The notes under the pieces: generated by a model
The model's database searches: none
What the model was told of the DNA's origin: nothing
The model's input: only the letters and a program-made list of their open reading frames with translations
Part shown: piece by piece, positions 1-5,463 of the stretch
Layout: each line of letters begins with the position of its first letter
How positions within the stretch are numbered: position 1 is the first letter of the stretch
NCBI GenBank assembly: GCA_007135745.1
Contig: SLIH01000468.1
Coordinates: 1-6,083 of the forward strand
From: Halomonas sp.
GTDB taxonomy: Bacteria > Pseudomonadota > Gammaproteobacteria > Pseudomonadales > Oleiphilaceae
Direction of reading: 5' to 3'
Length of the DNA: 6,083 nucleotides
Program-made: the position numbers and the translations under genes

Positions 1-879
1 AAACAGTCCCTTGCCAATCGCGGACGGGGGGAAGGCCCCCATGTTCACCCGGAAAACATCTACAGCCTGCCGGCAATGATCCGGTTGTGCCTGCGACTGA
101 CCGGCCTCTACGGACGCGCTCAACGTAACAGCCGGCGCATCCGACTGAACTACAACCGTTTTTTCCTGCCCCATCTGCCCGAAGTTTTTGAAGGCTTTCG
201 TCTGCTGCACCTGAGCGATCTGCATGTGGATATGGACGATGCCAATCTGCAGGCCGTCATGGAGGCCGTGCGGCCACTGGAATACGATCTGTGCGTCATT
301 ACCGGGGATTACCGCAGGGACACCTGGGGGGACATTGACCCGGCCATGGACGGAATGCGGCGACTGCGCAATCAGCTTCAGGGGGAGGTGCTGGCCATTC
401 TGGGCAATCACGACAGTGCCCTGATGGTGCCGGAGATGGAGTTCATGGGCTATCACATGCTGATGAACGAGCACCATTGCCTGGAACGCGAGGGGGAACG
501 GCTCTGGATTGCCGGCGTGGACGATCCCCATTACTACCGGGCCGACAACATTCCCCAGGCGGCGGAAGGCATACCCCCAGAGGACTGCTCGCTGCTGCTG
601 AGCCACAGTCCGGAGGTTTTCCGCCAGGCAGCCCATGCCGGATTCGACATGTATCTGTGTGGACACACCCATGGTGGCCAGCTTTGTCTGCCTGGCGGCT
701 ATCCGCTCACACTGGACGCGGACTGCCCACGGCGCTTTGGCCGGGGTGCCTGGCAGCATGAGGGCATGCAGGGATACACCTCAACCGGCGCCGGCACTTC
801 GATTCTCAACGTGCGGCTGAATTGCCCCCCGGAAATCACCATACACCGACTGACTCGCGGGCCGGATGTGGCTGATTAG
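1..879 (+). CDS. Calcineurin-like metallophosphoesterase, 5' end outside the window
   Basis: This is a metal-dependent phosphoesterase of the calcineurin-like superfamily. Numbered from the first in-window ATG at 76, all the metal-binding blocks are present in order: SDLH (47-50), GD (77-78), GNHD (110-113), SHSP (176-179) and GHTHGGQ (196-202). These supply the Asp, His and Asn ligands of a two-metal centre. The frame stays open through positions 1-75 with no stop. The ATG at 76 has no Shine-Dalgarno sequence, and the residues before it (ending in NIYSLPA) look like continuing protein. I therefore call the gene 5'-partial, starting left of the window. No signal peptide or membrane segment is seen in the visible part. 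The C-terminal GHTHGGQ type resembles the YaeI/YkuE-like group, some of which act on lipid-linked or nucleotide phosphates, but the substrate here is unknown. The gene converges with the CarS-like gene, with 17 bp between stops. Confidence 0.88.
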   Translation, partial: KQSLANRGRGEGPHVHPENIYSLPAMIRLCLRLTGLYGRAQRNSRRIRLNYNRFFLPHLPEVFEGFRLLHLSDLHVDMDDANLQAVMEAVRPLEYDLCVITGDYRRDTWGDIDPAMDGMRRLRNQLQGEVLAILGNHDSALMVPEMEFMGYHMLMNEHHCLEREGERLWIAGVDDPHYYRADNIPQAAEGIPPEDCSLLLSHSPEVFRQAAHAGFDMYLCGHTHGGQLCLPGGYPLTLDADCPRRFGRGAWQHEGMQGYTSTGAGTSILNVRLNCPPEITIHRLTRGPDVAD

Positions 880-896
880 GGGCTGCGAACCTCTGA

Positions 897-1379
897 TCAA
901 TGTGGCCGGTGTCGGATGCCCAGCCGATACAGCAGCGGTGATCCCCAGACATTGAGTAGTGTAAAGGCGGCCGCCGCACTCAAGGCGGGGATCCAGCCGA
1001 CGTCACGCATCCCCATGGCGAGAAATACCGGCAACAACGCCTCGGGCAGCTGGTCCAGCCAGCGCGCCCGGGCACTGGGGTCGAACCCAAGGCGCCGCTT
1101 GATGAAGCTCGAGAGCAGATCACCCACCATGGCGACCGCCCCGAACAGGAGGCCAAAAAGCCAGCCCATGCCCAGCAGCGCGGAAACCGCAGCAGTGGAA
1201 ATCAACGCAACCAACAGCCCAGCCCAGGTTTTACTGGCCCCCAGGATGTGCTGTCCGTCACCCAGGGTCAGCCCACCATCCAAAGGGAGCCCGTGCGCGC
1301 CCCGCAGATAGCGCAGAAGCACCGGGGCGCCGTTGGCTACCACCAGCAGGATGAGCAGCTCAATAAAGACCATCATCAC
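897..1379 (-). CDS. CarS/DUF46-family membrane cytidylyltransferase-like protein (CDP-archaeol synthase homologue)
   Basis: This is a small polytopic membrane protein of about 160 residues. It has hydrophobic segments near 4-24, 53-69, 72-90, 114-126 and 130-150. Conserved polar blocks of the CDP-archaeol synthase family are visible: D34 and GDG (40-42), ILGASKTW (45-52), GDLLSSFIKRRLG (86-98) and LDQLPE (108-113). Archaeal members transfer CMP from CTP to an unsaturated archaetidic acid. A bacterium lacks that substrate, so activation of some other lipid phosphate is inferred, not shown. Start choice: a GTG at 1388 overlaps the GGAGG at 1392-1388 and so is unlikely. The GTG at 1379 lies 8 nt after that GGAGG, the same spacing as the neighbours. 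ATG at 1376 is a close alternative. It is the third gene of the leftward group, 38 bp after the fumarase stop, and probably co-transcribed with it. Confidence 0.8.
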   Translation of the reverse strand: MMMVFIELLILLVVANGAPVLLRYLRGAHGLPLDGGLTLGDGQHILGASKTWAGLLVALISTAAVSALLGMGWLFGLLFGAVAMVGDLLSSFIKRRLGFDPSARARWLDQLPEALLPVFLAMGMRDVGWIPALSAAAAFTLLNVWGSPLLYRLGIRHRPH

Positions 1380-1387
1380 CCAAGACA

Positions 1388-1392
1388 CCTCC
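1388..1392 (-). promoter_or_regulatory. Shine-Dalgarno sequence of the CarS-like gene
   Basis: GGAGG on the minus strand lies 8 nt before a GTG at 1379 and 11 nt before an ATG at 1376. It argues against the longer reading from the GTG at 1388, because that codon shares its first base with this site. Confidence 0.6.
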
Positions 1393-1417
1393 GGGTCACT
1401 TCAACTTCCGTTCCGGC

Positions 1418-2803
1418 TCAGGCATCGGGCAACCCACCGCGGGTCTGGAGAATCGGATCCAGAAGCCGTTTCAGTTCGTCCTCCGGAACATCCGTCTCTT
1501 CCCGTGCGACCTCCAGGATGGAGCGTCCGGTGGCATAGGCTTTCTTGGCGATTTCCGCTGCCTTGGCGTATCCGATGACCGGGTTGAGGGTGGTCACCAG
1601 CACGGGATTACGGCCCACGGCCTCAGCCATGACCGCGTCATTAACGCTGAAGCCTGCAATGGCACGATCCGCCAGCAGCCGGGCGCTGTTTGCGAGCAGG
1701 CTGTTCATTTCCAGCAGGTTCAAGCCCACCAGCGGCAGCATGACATTGAGCTGAAAATTGCCGGACTGGCCCGCCATTGTGACCGCAGCGTCCAGCCCCG
1801 TGACCTGGGCGGCGACCATGGCGGTGGACTCGGGAATAACCGGATTAACCTTGCCGGGCATGATGCTGCTGCCCGGCTGCAGCGCCGGCAGTGTAATCTC
1901 GCCCAGACCATGAATGGGGCCGCTGTTCATCCAACGCAGATCGTTGGCAATCTTCATCAGCACGGTGGCGGTACCACGCAGCTGGGCCGAGTAGGCCACA
2001 GGCGCATCCACCGCACTCTGCCCCACAAAGGGATGCTCCAGAGGGGAAAACTCATGCCCCGTCAACTCGCTGAGTTCCCTGGCAAAACAGGCCGCAAAAT
2101 CCTCATGGGCGTTCACACCGGTTCCCACAGCAGTGCCGCCCTGGGGGATCGCAAGCATACCCTCGGCGGCCAGCTCCAGCCGCACCATGCTGGCCCGGAT
2201 CTGCTCACGCCAGGTTTTCAGCTCCTGAGCCAGGGTCACTGGCATGGCGTCCATCAGATGGGTGCGGCCGGTCTTGACCACATCCGCCGTTCCCTTTTCC
2301 CGCTCCGCAATCACCCTGGCGAGATGCTCAAGCGCCGGCAGCAGGCTCTCCCGCGCCTCAAGCACGCAACTCAGGTGGATCGCCGTGGGAATGACGTCAT
2401 TGCTGCTCTGGCTCATGTTGACGTGATCATTGGGATTGACCGGTTCCGGGCACTGCCGGGAGGCCAGCGACGAGACCACTTCATTAACGTTCATGTTGGT
2501 GCTGGTGCCCGAGCCGGTCTGAAAAACATCCACCGGAAACTGGTCCTCAAAGGCACCGGACAGGATACGGTCGCAGGCATGCTCTATGGCCCTGGCCCGG
2601 TCCTGATCGAGCAGGCCCAGCGCCGCGTTGGCGCGGGCGGCGCAGCGTTTGATCCGGACAACCGCATGAATGAATGCCACCGGCATGGGACGGCCACTGA
2701 CCGGGAAGTTCTCGATGGCGCGCTGGGTCTGGGCACCCCAGAGCGCATCCGCCGGCACCTCGATCTCACCCAGGCTGTCCTTTTCAATCCGTTTTTCACT
2801 CAT
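1418..2803 (-). CDS. fumC: Fumarate hydratase, class II (iron-independent)
   Basis: The protein interconverts fumarate and L-malate in the TCA cycle as a cytoplasmic homotetramer without an iron-sulfur cluster. At 461 residues it has normal family length. Visible blocks are GSGTSTNMNVNE (97-108), NPNDHVNMSQSSND (123-136), TGRTHLMDAMP (178-188, with the catalytic His 182) and the fumarase/aspartase signature GSSIMPGKVNP (311-321, with the catalytic Ser loop). After the signature it reads VIPE rather than the TQCE of E. coli FumC. This is the pattern I recall for Pseudomonas FumC1, the form used under iron limitation or oxidative stress. The distinct aspartase version of the signature (MPAKVNP) is absent, so fumarase is preferred over aspartate ammonia-lyase. 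Start: ATG at 2803, with GGAGG 8 nt upstream; the frame is open to 2914, but that extension matches no family residues. The start overlaps the stop of the acyltransferase gene by 8 bases, implying translational coupling. Confidence 0.95.
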   Translation of the reverse strand: MSEKRIEKDSLGEIEVPADALWGAQTQRAIENFPVSGRPMPVAFIHAVVRIKRCAARANAALGLLDQDRARAIEHACDRILSGAFEDQFPVDVFQTGSGTSTNMNVNEVVSSLASRQCPEPVNPNDHVNMSQSSNDVIPTAIHLSCVLEARESLLPALEHLARVIAEREKGTADVVKTGRTHLMDAMPVTLAQELKTWREQIRASMVRLELAAEGMLAIPQGGTAVGTGVNAHEDFAACFARELSELTGHEFSPLEHPFVGQSAVDAPVAYSAQLRGTATVLMKIANDLRWMNSGPIHGLGEITLPALQPGSSIMPGKVNPVIPESTAMVAAQVTGLDAAVTMAGQSGNFQLNVMLPLVGLNLLEMNSLLANSARLLADRAIAGFSVNDAVMAEAVGRNPVLVTTLNPVIGYAKAAEIAKKAYATGRSILEVAREETDVPEDELKRLLDPILQTRGGLPDA

Positions 2804-4163
2804 GATCGCCACCTCCCATGGTTGCAAGCGCCTGCTCGCAGGCCTCCGCCAGGGAACAGGCGTCAATTTCCAGCGCGTTGTCGGCAAGCACCCCGAAACG
2901 CACATGCCCAGCATAACTGATTATGCTGATACCCAGGCCAAGCGACCCCGCCTGTGGCACCCAGAACACCTGATCCCGCACCCGGCATCCGGCCAGATAG
3001 CGAAAACCCTCAGTACCCGGAACATTGGACACGACGACGCTGGCTCGATGACTCATCAACTGGACCAGGGGCTGCTGCCACAGCGCCGGAAGGTAGCCGC
3101 CAGCACACAGCAGCCCCCAGGAAATGAGCGGCTGCCAGCTGTTCTTGAGTCGGCGGGTTTCATGTTTAATACGGTAGACCCGCTCCAGAGGTTTTTCCGC
3201 ATCCATGGGCATGGGTACAAAGACAGTGCCAAAGGCGTTGCTCAGACCCGCTTCCGGAGGCTGCAATGGCTCCGGAAGCATTGATCGCAGATCCACCGGA
3301 ATGGCGCAATGGAAACGTTGCCCGCCGAAGTATTCATCGCGGCGTGCCAGAATGCCCTGCAGGGCTTCGCCGACGGCGGCAAGAAAAAGATCATTCAGAC
3401 TGCAACCGAGCTGCCGACTGGTGTCGCGCAGTGTGTCCAGGGGGATCGGATCGGACCAGGCGCAGGCCTTCTCGCCCTTGGGACGTCTGCGTAACGACGA
3501 CTCGGCATCCGGTGGCTGCAGCAGATAGTCGGCAAGCTCACGGCTCAGCTTCATACCAATGCGGGCCCAGGCATCCCAATCGATGCCATGGCGCACGCCC
3601 GACATCATCTGGGCCAGTTGTTGCTGTGCCCAGCTCCAGGCCCGCTCAACCCGGTCTGGCCCGCCATCCCCGGGGATTGCCTCGACCACATCCAATGCCT
3701 CAGCCTCATGGCTGGCATCGCTCATGGATTCGAAAACCCGGATGAGCGACATACCATCCCCATAGCAATGATGAATACGGAACAGGAGACCATGAGCCCC
3801 GTCTGCCATGGGCAGGTAGTGACAGCACCAGAGCGGACCAGAGTGTGGAAAAGGCTCGGCTACCAGGACGTCCACCTGCTCGCGAAGAGCCGACTCACTG
3901 TCGCAGGGGGCGTGCGCCCTGATATGCTCACCCCAGTCCAGCTCGTCCATGAGCTCCCACCACCAGCTTCCGCCGTGGCGTACCGGGCGCTGGCTGAAAC
4001 GCTCCCATCGAAGCAGCCGCTCCCGCAGGAGCCTTTCCAGCGTCTCGAATTCCAGACCCTCCACCCGCATCAGGGCCGTAATCACCAAGGGGTTGCCGGG
4101 ACTGTCCATCCCCAGCCAGGCGGCGTCCACCGGAGTCAAAAGGGCCTTACTGCTTGAGCTCAA
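2796..4163 (-). CDS. Wax ester synthase / diacylglycerol O-acyltransferase (WS/DGAT)
   Basis: The protein joins a fatty acyl group from acyl-CoA to a fatty alcohol or diacylglycerol, giving wax ester or triacylglycerol for storage, normally at the inner face of the cytoplasmic membrane. It is 455 residues long, typical of the bacterial AtfA-like family. The N-terminus has LTPVDAAWLGMDSPGNPL (9-26). The catalytic HHxxxDG motif is HHCYGDG (131-137), preceded by PLW (110-112). The ND block is SLNDLFLAAVGEAL (255-268). The C-terminal part has SNVPG (379-383) and GLGISIISYAGHVRFGVLAD (409-428). Start: TTG at 4163 with AGAGGA 9 nt upstream. No ATG or GTG start lies nearby upstream in frame, and the next ATG (codon 19) would remove the conserved PVDAAWL segment. 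It is first in a leftward group with fumC and a CarS-like gene. Substrate preference cannot be read from sequence, and similar genes are often multicopy in one genome. Confidence 0.93.
   Translation of the reverse strand: MSSSSKALLTPVDAAWLGMDSPGNPLVITALMRVEGLEFETLERLLRERLLRWERFSQRPVRHGGSWWWELMDELDWGEHIRAHAPCDSESALREQVDVLVAEPFPHSGPLWCCHYLPMADGAHGLLFRIHHCYGDGMSLIRVFESMSDASHEAEALDVVEAIPGDGGPDRVERAWSWAQQQLAQMMSGVRHGIDWDAWARIGMKLSRELADYLLQPPDAESSLRRRPKGEKACAWSDPIPLDTLRDTSRQLGCSLNDLFLAAVGEALQGILARRDEYFGGQRFHCAIPVDLRSMLPEPLQPPEAGLSNAFGTVFVPMPMDAEKPLERVYRIKHETRRLKNSWQPLISWGLLCAGGYLPALWQQPLVQLMSHRASVVVSNVPGTEGFRYLAGCRVRDQVFWVPQAGSLGLGISIISYAGHVRFGVLADNALEIDACSLAEACEQALATMGGGDHE
2812..2816 (-). promoter_or_regulatory. 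Shine-Dalgarno sequence of fumC, inside the acyltransferase gene
   Basis: GGAGG lies 8 nt before the fumC ATG at 2803. It sits within the last codons (MGGGDHE) of the upstream acyltransferase gene, so ribosomes finishing that gene end right at the fumC start. This fixes the fumC start and supports coupling. Confidence 0.75.
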
Positions 4164-4172
4164 ATCACACGT

Positions 4173-4178
4173 TCCTCT
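4173..4178 (-). promoter_or_regulatory. Shine-Dalgarno sequence supporting the TTG start of the WS/DGAT gene
   Basis: AGAGGA on the minus strand lies 9 nt before the TTG at 4163. No other start codon in this frame has a comparable site, so it decides the unusual start. Confidence 0.6.
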
Positions 4179-4284
4179 GAATTCACGCCGTTCGCCGGAC
4201 GGTGGCTCATCCGCCAGTTTGCGCCCCTATCTGTCCACAGATTCGCCCTGGTTTGCAATAGTTCCTGCCCGCTCTGTCGTATAT

Positions 4285-4294
4285 ACAAACAGAA
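4285..4294 (+). repeat. Direct repeat copy 1, ACAAACAGAA
   Basis: First of three related 10-mers in the divergent region. It is identical to the copy at 4397-4406 and differs at one base from the copy at 4327-4336. Confidence 0.4.
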
Positions 4295-4326
4295 GGCTGC
4301 GGAAAGCGGTAGTAACTCTCATGTTT

Positions 4327-4336
4327 ACAAAAAGAA
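4327..4336 (+). repeat. Direct repeat copy 2, ACAAAAAGAA
   Basis: Nine of ten bases match copies 1 and 3. It starts 42 bp after copy 1, about four helical turns, and like copy 1 it is preceded by T. Confidence 0.35.
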
Positions 4337-4337
4337 A

Positions 4338-4372
4338 CATTCAATAACCGAGCGAGCTCTATACTTGAATGT
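4338..4372. repeat. Inverted repeat ACATTCAA-N19-TTGAATGT, candidate operator
   Basis: The arms at 4338-4345 and 4365-4372 are perfect reverse complements over 8 bases, separated by 19 bases. Centre-to-centre spacing is 27 bp. The repeat brackets the -10 candidate, so a dimeric regulator bound here would overlap RNA polymerase. The regulator family cannot be named from the site. Confidence 0.45.
4360..4365 (+). promoter_or_regulatory. Candidate -10 element for the alpha/beta hydrolase gene
   Basis: TATACT matches the sigma-70 -10 consensus at five of six bases. At 17 bp upstream the -35 position reads ACATTC, which is poor, so the promoter may need an activator. A start of transcription near 4372 would give a leader of about 95 nt. 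The last base of the hexamer is the first base of the right arm of the inverted repeat. Confidence 0.4.
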
Positions 4373-4396
4373 GAAAAATCTGTCATAAGTTAGTGC

Positions 4397-4406
4397 ACAA
4401 ACAGAA
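4397..4406 (+). repeat. Direct repeat copy 3, ACAAACAGAA
   Basis: Identical to copy 1, starting 112 bp downstream of it. It lies in the presumed leader of the hydrolase gene. Confidence 0.35.
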
Positions 4407-4454
4407 TAAAGGCCTTCGGGAAGGGACCCCCGGGCAGTCCAACGGTCAGAAATT

Positions 4455-4459
4455 GGAGG
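4455..4459 (+). promoter_or_regulatory. Shine-Dalgarno sequence of the hydrolase gene
   Basis: GGAGG lies 8 nt before the ATG at 4468. It selects this start over the in-frame GTG at 4393. Confidence 0.75.
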
Positions 4460-4467
4460 CCCCGACG

Positions 4468-5385
4468 ATGAAAGCCAGCGATGTACGCAAATTGATGAAG
4501 CCCATCACGCCGGCTTACACCGAGATGTTTTCCGGACGCGTCTACCGTGTGGGTAAAGGTGCGGTTTCAGTGCGCAACCACAGCGGTGAAGCGCACCATA
4601 CGGTGATCGGGGTCCATGGATTCCTGGAGAATCACTGTTATTTCACGCAGCTCTACGAAGCACCGACGACCGAGCTCATCCTCCTGACCTGCTCCAACTA
4701 CCACATTCCTGTGAGCGGTCCGGTTCCGGAAAAACCGCACTGGGAAGTGGACAACAAATACGCCGAAGCCACCATTGAATACGATGCGCGGATTCTGACC
4801 CAGGCACTGGAGAACCTGCCCTCGTCATCCAATGTCCGGGTTCACGGGCATTCCCGTGGCGGGGCCGTCATTCTGGAAGCCGCGCGACAGCGTCCGGACC
4901 TCTTCCACGACGTGGATGTGGTTCTGGAGGCACCGGTCCTTCCCCAGGGGCAGCTTCATGCCCTGGTCCGGGCCATTCTGGAGCCAGTCAGCCACGGCAT
5001 GTGGCCCTGGGTGGTGCGTGCGATCAACAGCACGCCCTCCTCAACTTACGGGCAGACCTTCTTCGGCAAGATGAATCCACGCAAGAAACAGCTGCTGAAC
5101 AAGATGTTCACGGCCACCGTGGATCATCTGACGATCGTGCGAAACATTGAAAACATCATGGCCTGGACCGAACACCGGGGCCACGACCTGTTCGAGAACA
5201 TTCGCCACGGCACCATCCTGATCCCGGGCATTGACCGTATACTGGACCGTCAGAGCATGCTGAAGAGCGCCGAGCACTCCCCAACAGCGGTTCGTATCGT
5301 TGAAACCGAAGCGTCCAGCCATTTCATTACGCTGGACAGCAAGGAGTGGCTGCCCGAACTGGTGCGAAAATCCTACGCGGCCTGA
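4468..5385 (+). CDS. Alpha/beta hydrolase, probable esterase or lipase
   Basis: A 305-residue alpha/beta-hydrolase fold enzyme. The nucleophile elbow is GHSRGG (127-132), with Ser129 as nucleophile. The upstream HGF (50-52) forms the usual oxyanion-side turn. His285 in the EASSHF block is the likely catalytic His. The acid is probably Asp256 or Asp260 in the PGIDRILD segment (253-260). No N-terminal signal peptide is seen, so a cytoplasmic enzyme is expected. Start: ATG at 4468 with GGAGG (4455-4459) 8 nt upstream. The frame is open from a GTG at 4393, but that extension has no ribosome site and a low-complexity, non-conserved look. The gene is divergent from the WS/DGAT operon across a shared control region, which fits a role in acyl-ester turnover. 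The substrate is not determined by the sequence; thioesterase or other carboxylester hydrolase activity is possible. Confidence 0.85.
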   Translation: MKASDVRKLMKPITPAYTEMFSGRVYRVGKGAVSVRNHSGEAHHTVIGVHGFLENHCYFTQLYEAPTTELILLTCSNYHIPVSGPVPEKPHWEVDNKYAEATIEYDARILTQALENLPSSSNVRVHGHSRGGAVILEAARQRPDLFHDVDVVLEAPVLPQGQLHALVRAILEPVSHGMWPWVVRAINSTPSSTYGQTFFGKMNPRKKQLLNKMFTATVDHLTIVRNIENIMAWTEHRGHDLFENIRHGTILIPGIDRILDRQSMLKSAEHSPTAVRIVETEASSHFITLDSKEWLPELVRKSYAA

Positions 5386-5450
5386 CACCTCAGCCGTCAG
5401 AATCATCAATCCATCATCGCCAGCTTTATGGTATGGTCCTTCGCGAATTG

Positions 5451-5456
5451 AGGAGG
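5451..5456 (+). promoter_or_regulatory. Strong Shine-Dalgarno sequence deciding a TTG start
   Basis: AGGAGG lies 7 nt before the TTG at 5464. An in-frame TGA at 5449-5451 rules out any earlier start, and the first in-frame ATG (5530) has no such site. Confidence 0.75.
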
Positions 5457-5463
5457 GCCATTA

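Larger units (their letters stand above)
4164..4467. promoter_or_regulatory. Divergent intergenic control region between the WS/DGAT and hydrolase genes
   Basis: This is the only gene-free stretch over 300 bp. Its middle part (about 4250-4410) is clearly richer in A and T than the flanking genes, as expected of a promoter region. It must contain promoters for both directions. Contents seen: a TATACT hexamer (4360-4365) for rightward transcription; a TATATAC stretch at 4280-4286 that could be a -10 in either direction; an 8-bp inverted repeat (4338-4345 and 4365-4372); and three copies of a 10-bp direct repeat. No convincing small gene was found in it. Confidence 0.7.

Noticed and set aside
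880..930. Possible bidirectional terminator between the convergent phosphoesterase and CarS-like genes
   Set aside because: The 17-bp gap has no hairpin. The nearby TCGG/CCGA pairing lies inside coding sequence, has a 4-bp stem and lacks a T-run.
2804..2914. 37-codon upstream extension of fumC
   Set aside because: It overlaps the acyltransferase gene, has no ribosome site and lacks similarity to fumarase N-termini. The ATG at 2803 has GGAGG 8 nt upstream.
1910..2920. Long plus-strand open frame (336 codons) antisense to fumC
   Set aside because: It lies fully opposite conserved fumC and acyltransferase codons, has no ribosome site or recognisable domain, and is rich in His, Arg and Gly as expected of a shadow frame in GC-rich DNA.
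2670..4157. Several plus-strand frames opposite the WS/DGAT gene (such as 2670-3284, 3266-3745 and 3588-4157)
   Set aside because: They overlap one another and the well-supported acyltransferase, with no motifs. They are by-products of codon bias.
4414..4424. CCTT-CGGG-AAGG hairpin in the hydrolase leader as a riboswitch or regulatory RNA
   Set aside because: The stem is four base pairs, and no known riboswitch core could be recognised in the short leader.
4393..4467. 25-codon GTG-started extension of the hydrolase
   Set aside because: No ribosome site precedes the GTG, and the extension contains the real Shine-Dalgarno sequence. It more likely represents leader RNA.
5382..5400. CTGAC/GTCAG hairpin at the end of the hydrolase gene as a terminator
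   Set aside because: The stem is only 5 bp with a 9-nt loop and no T-run follows, so it does not support a rho-independent terminator.
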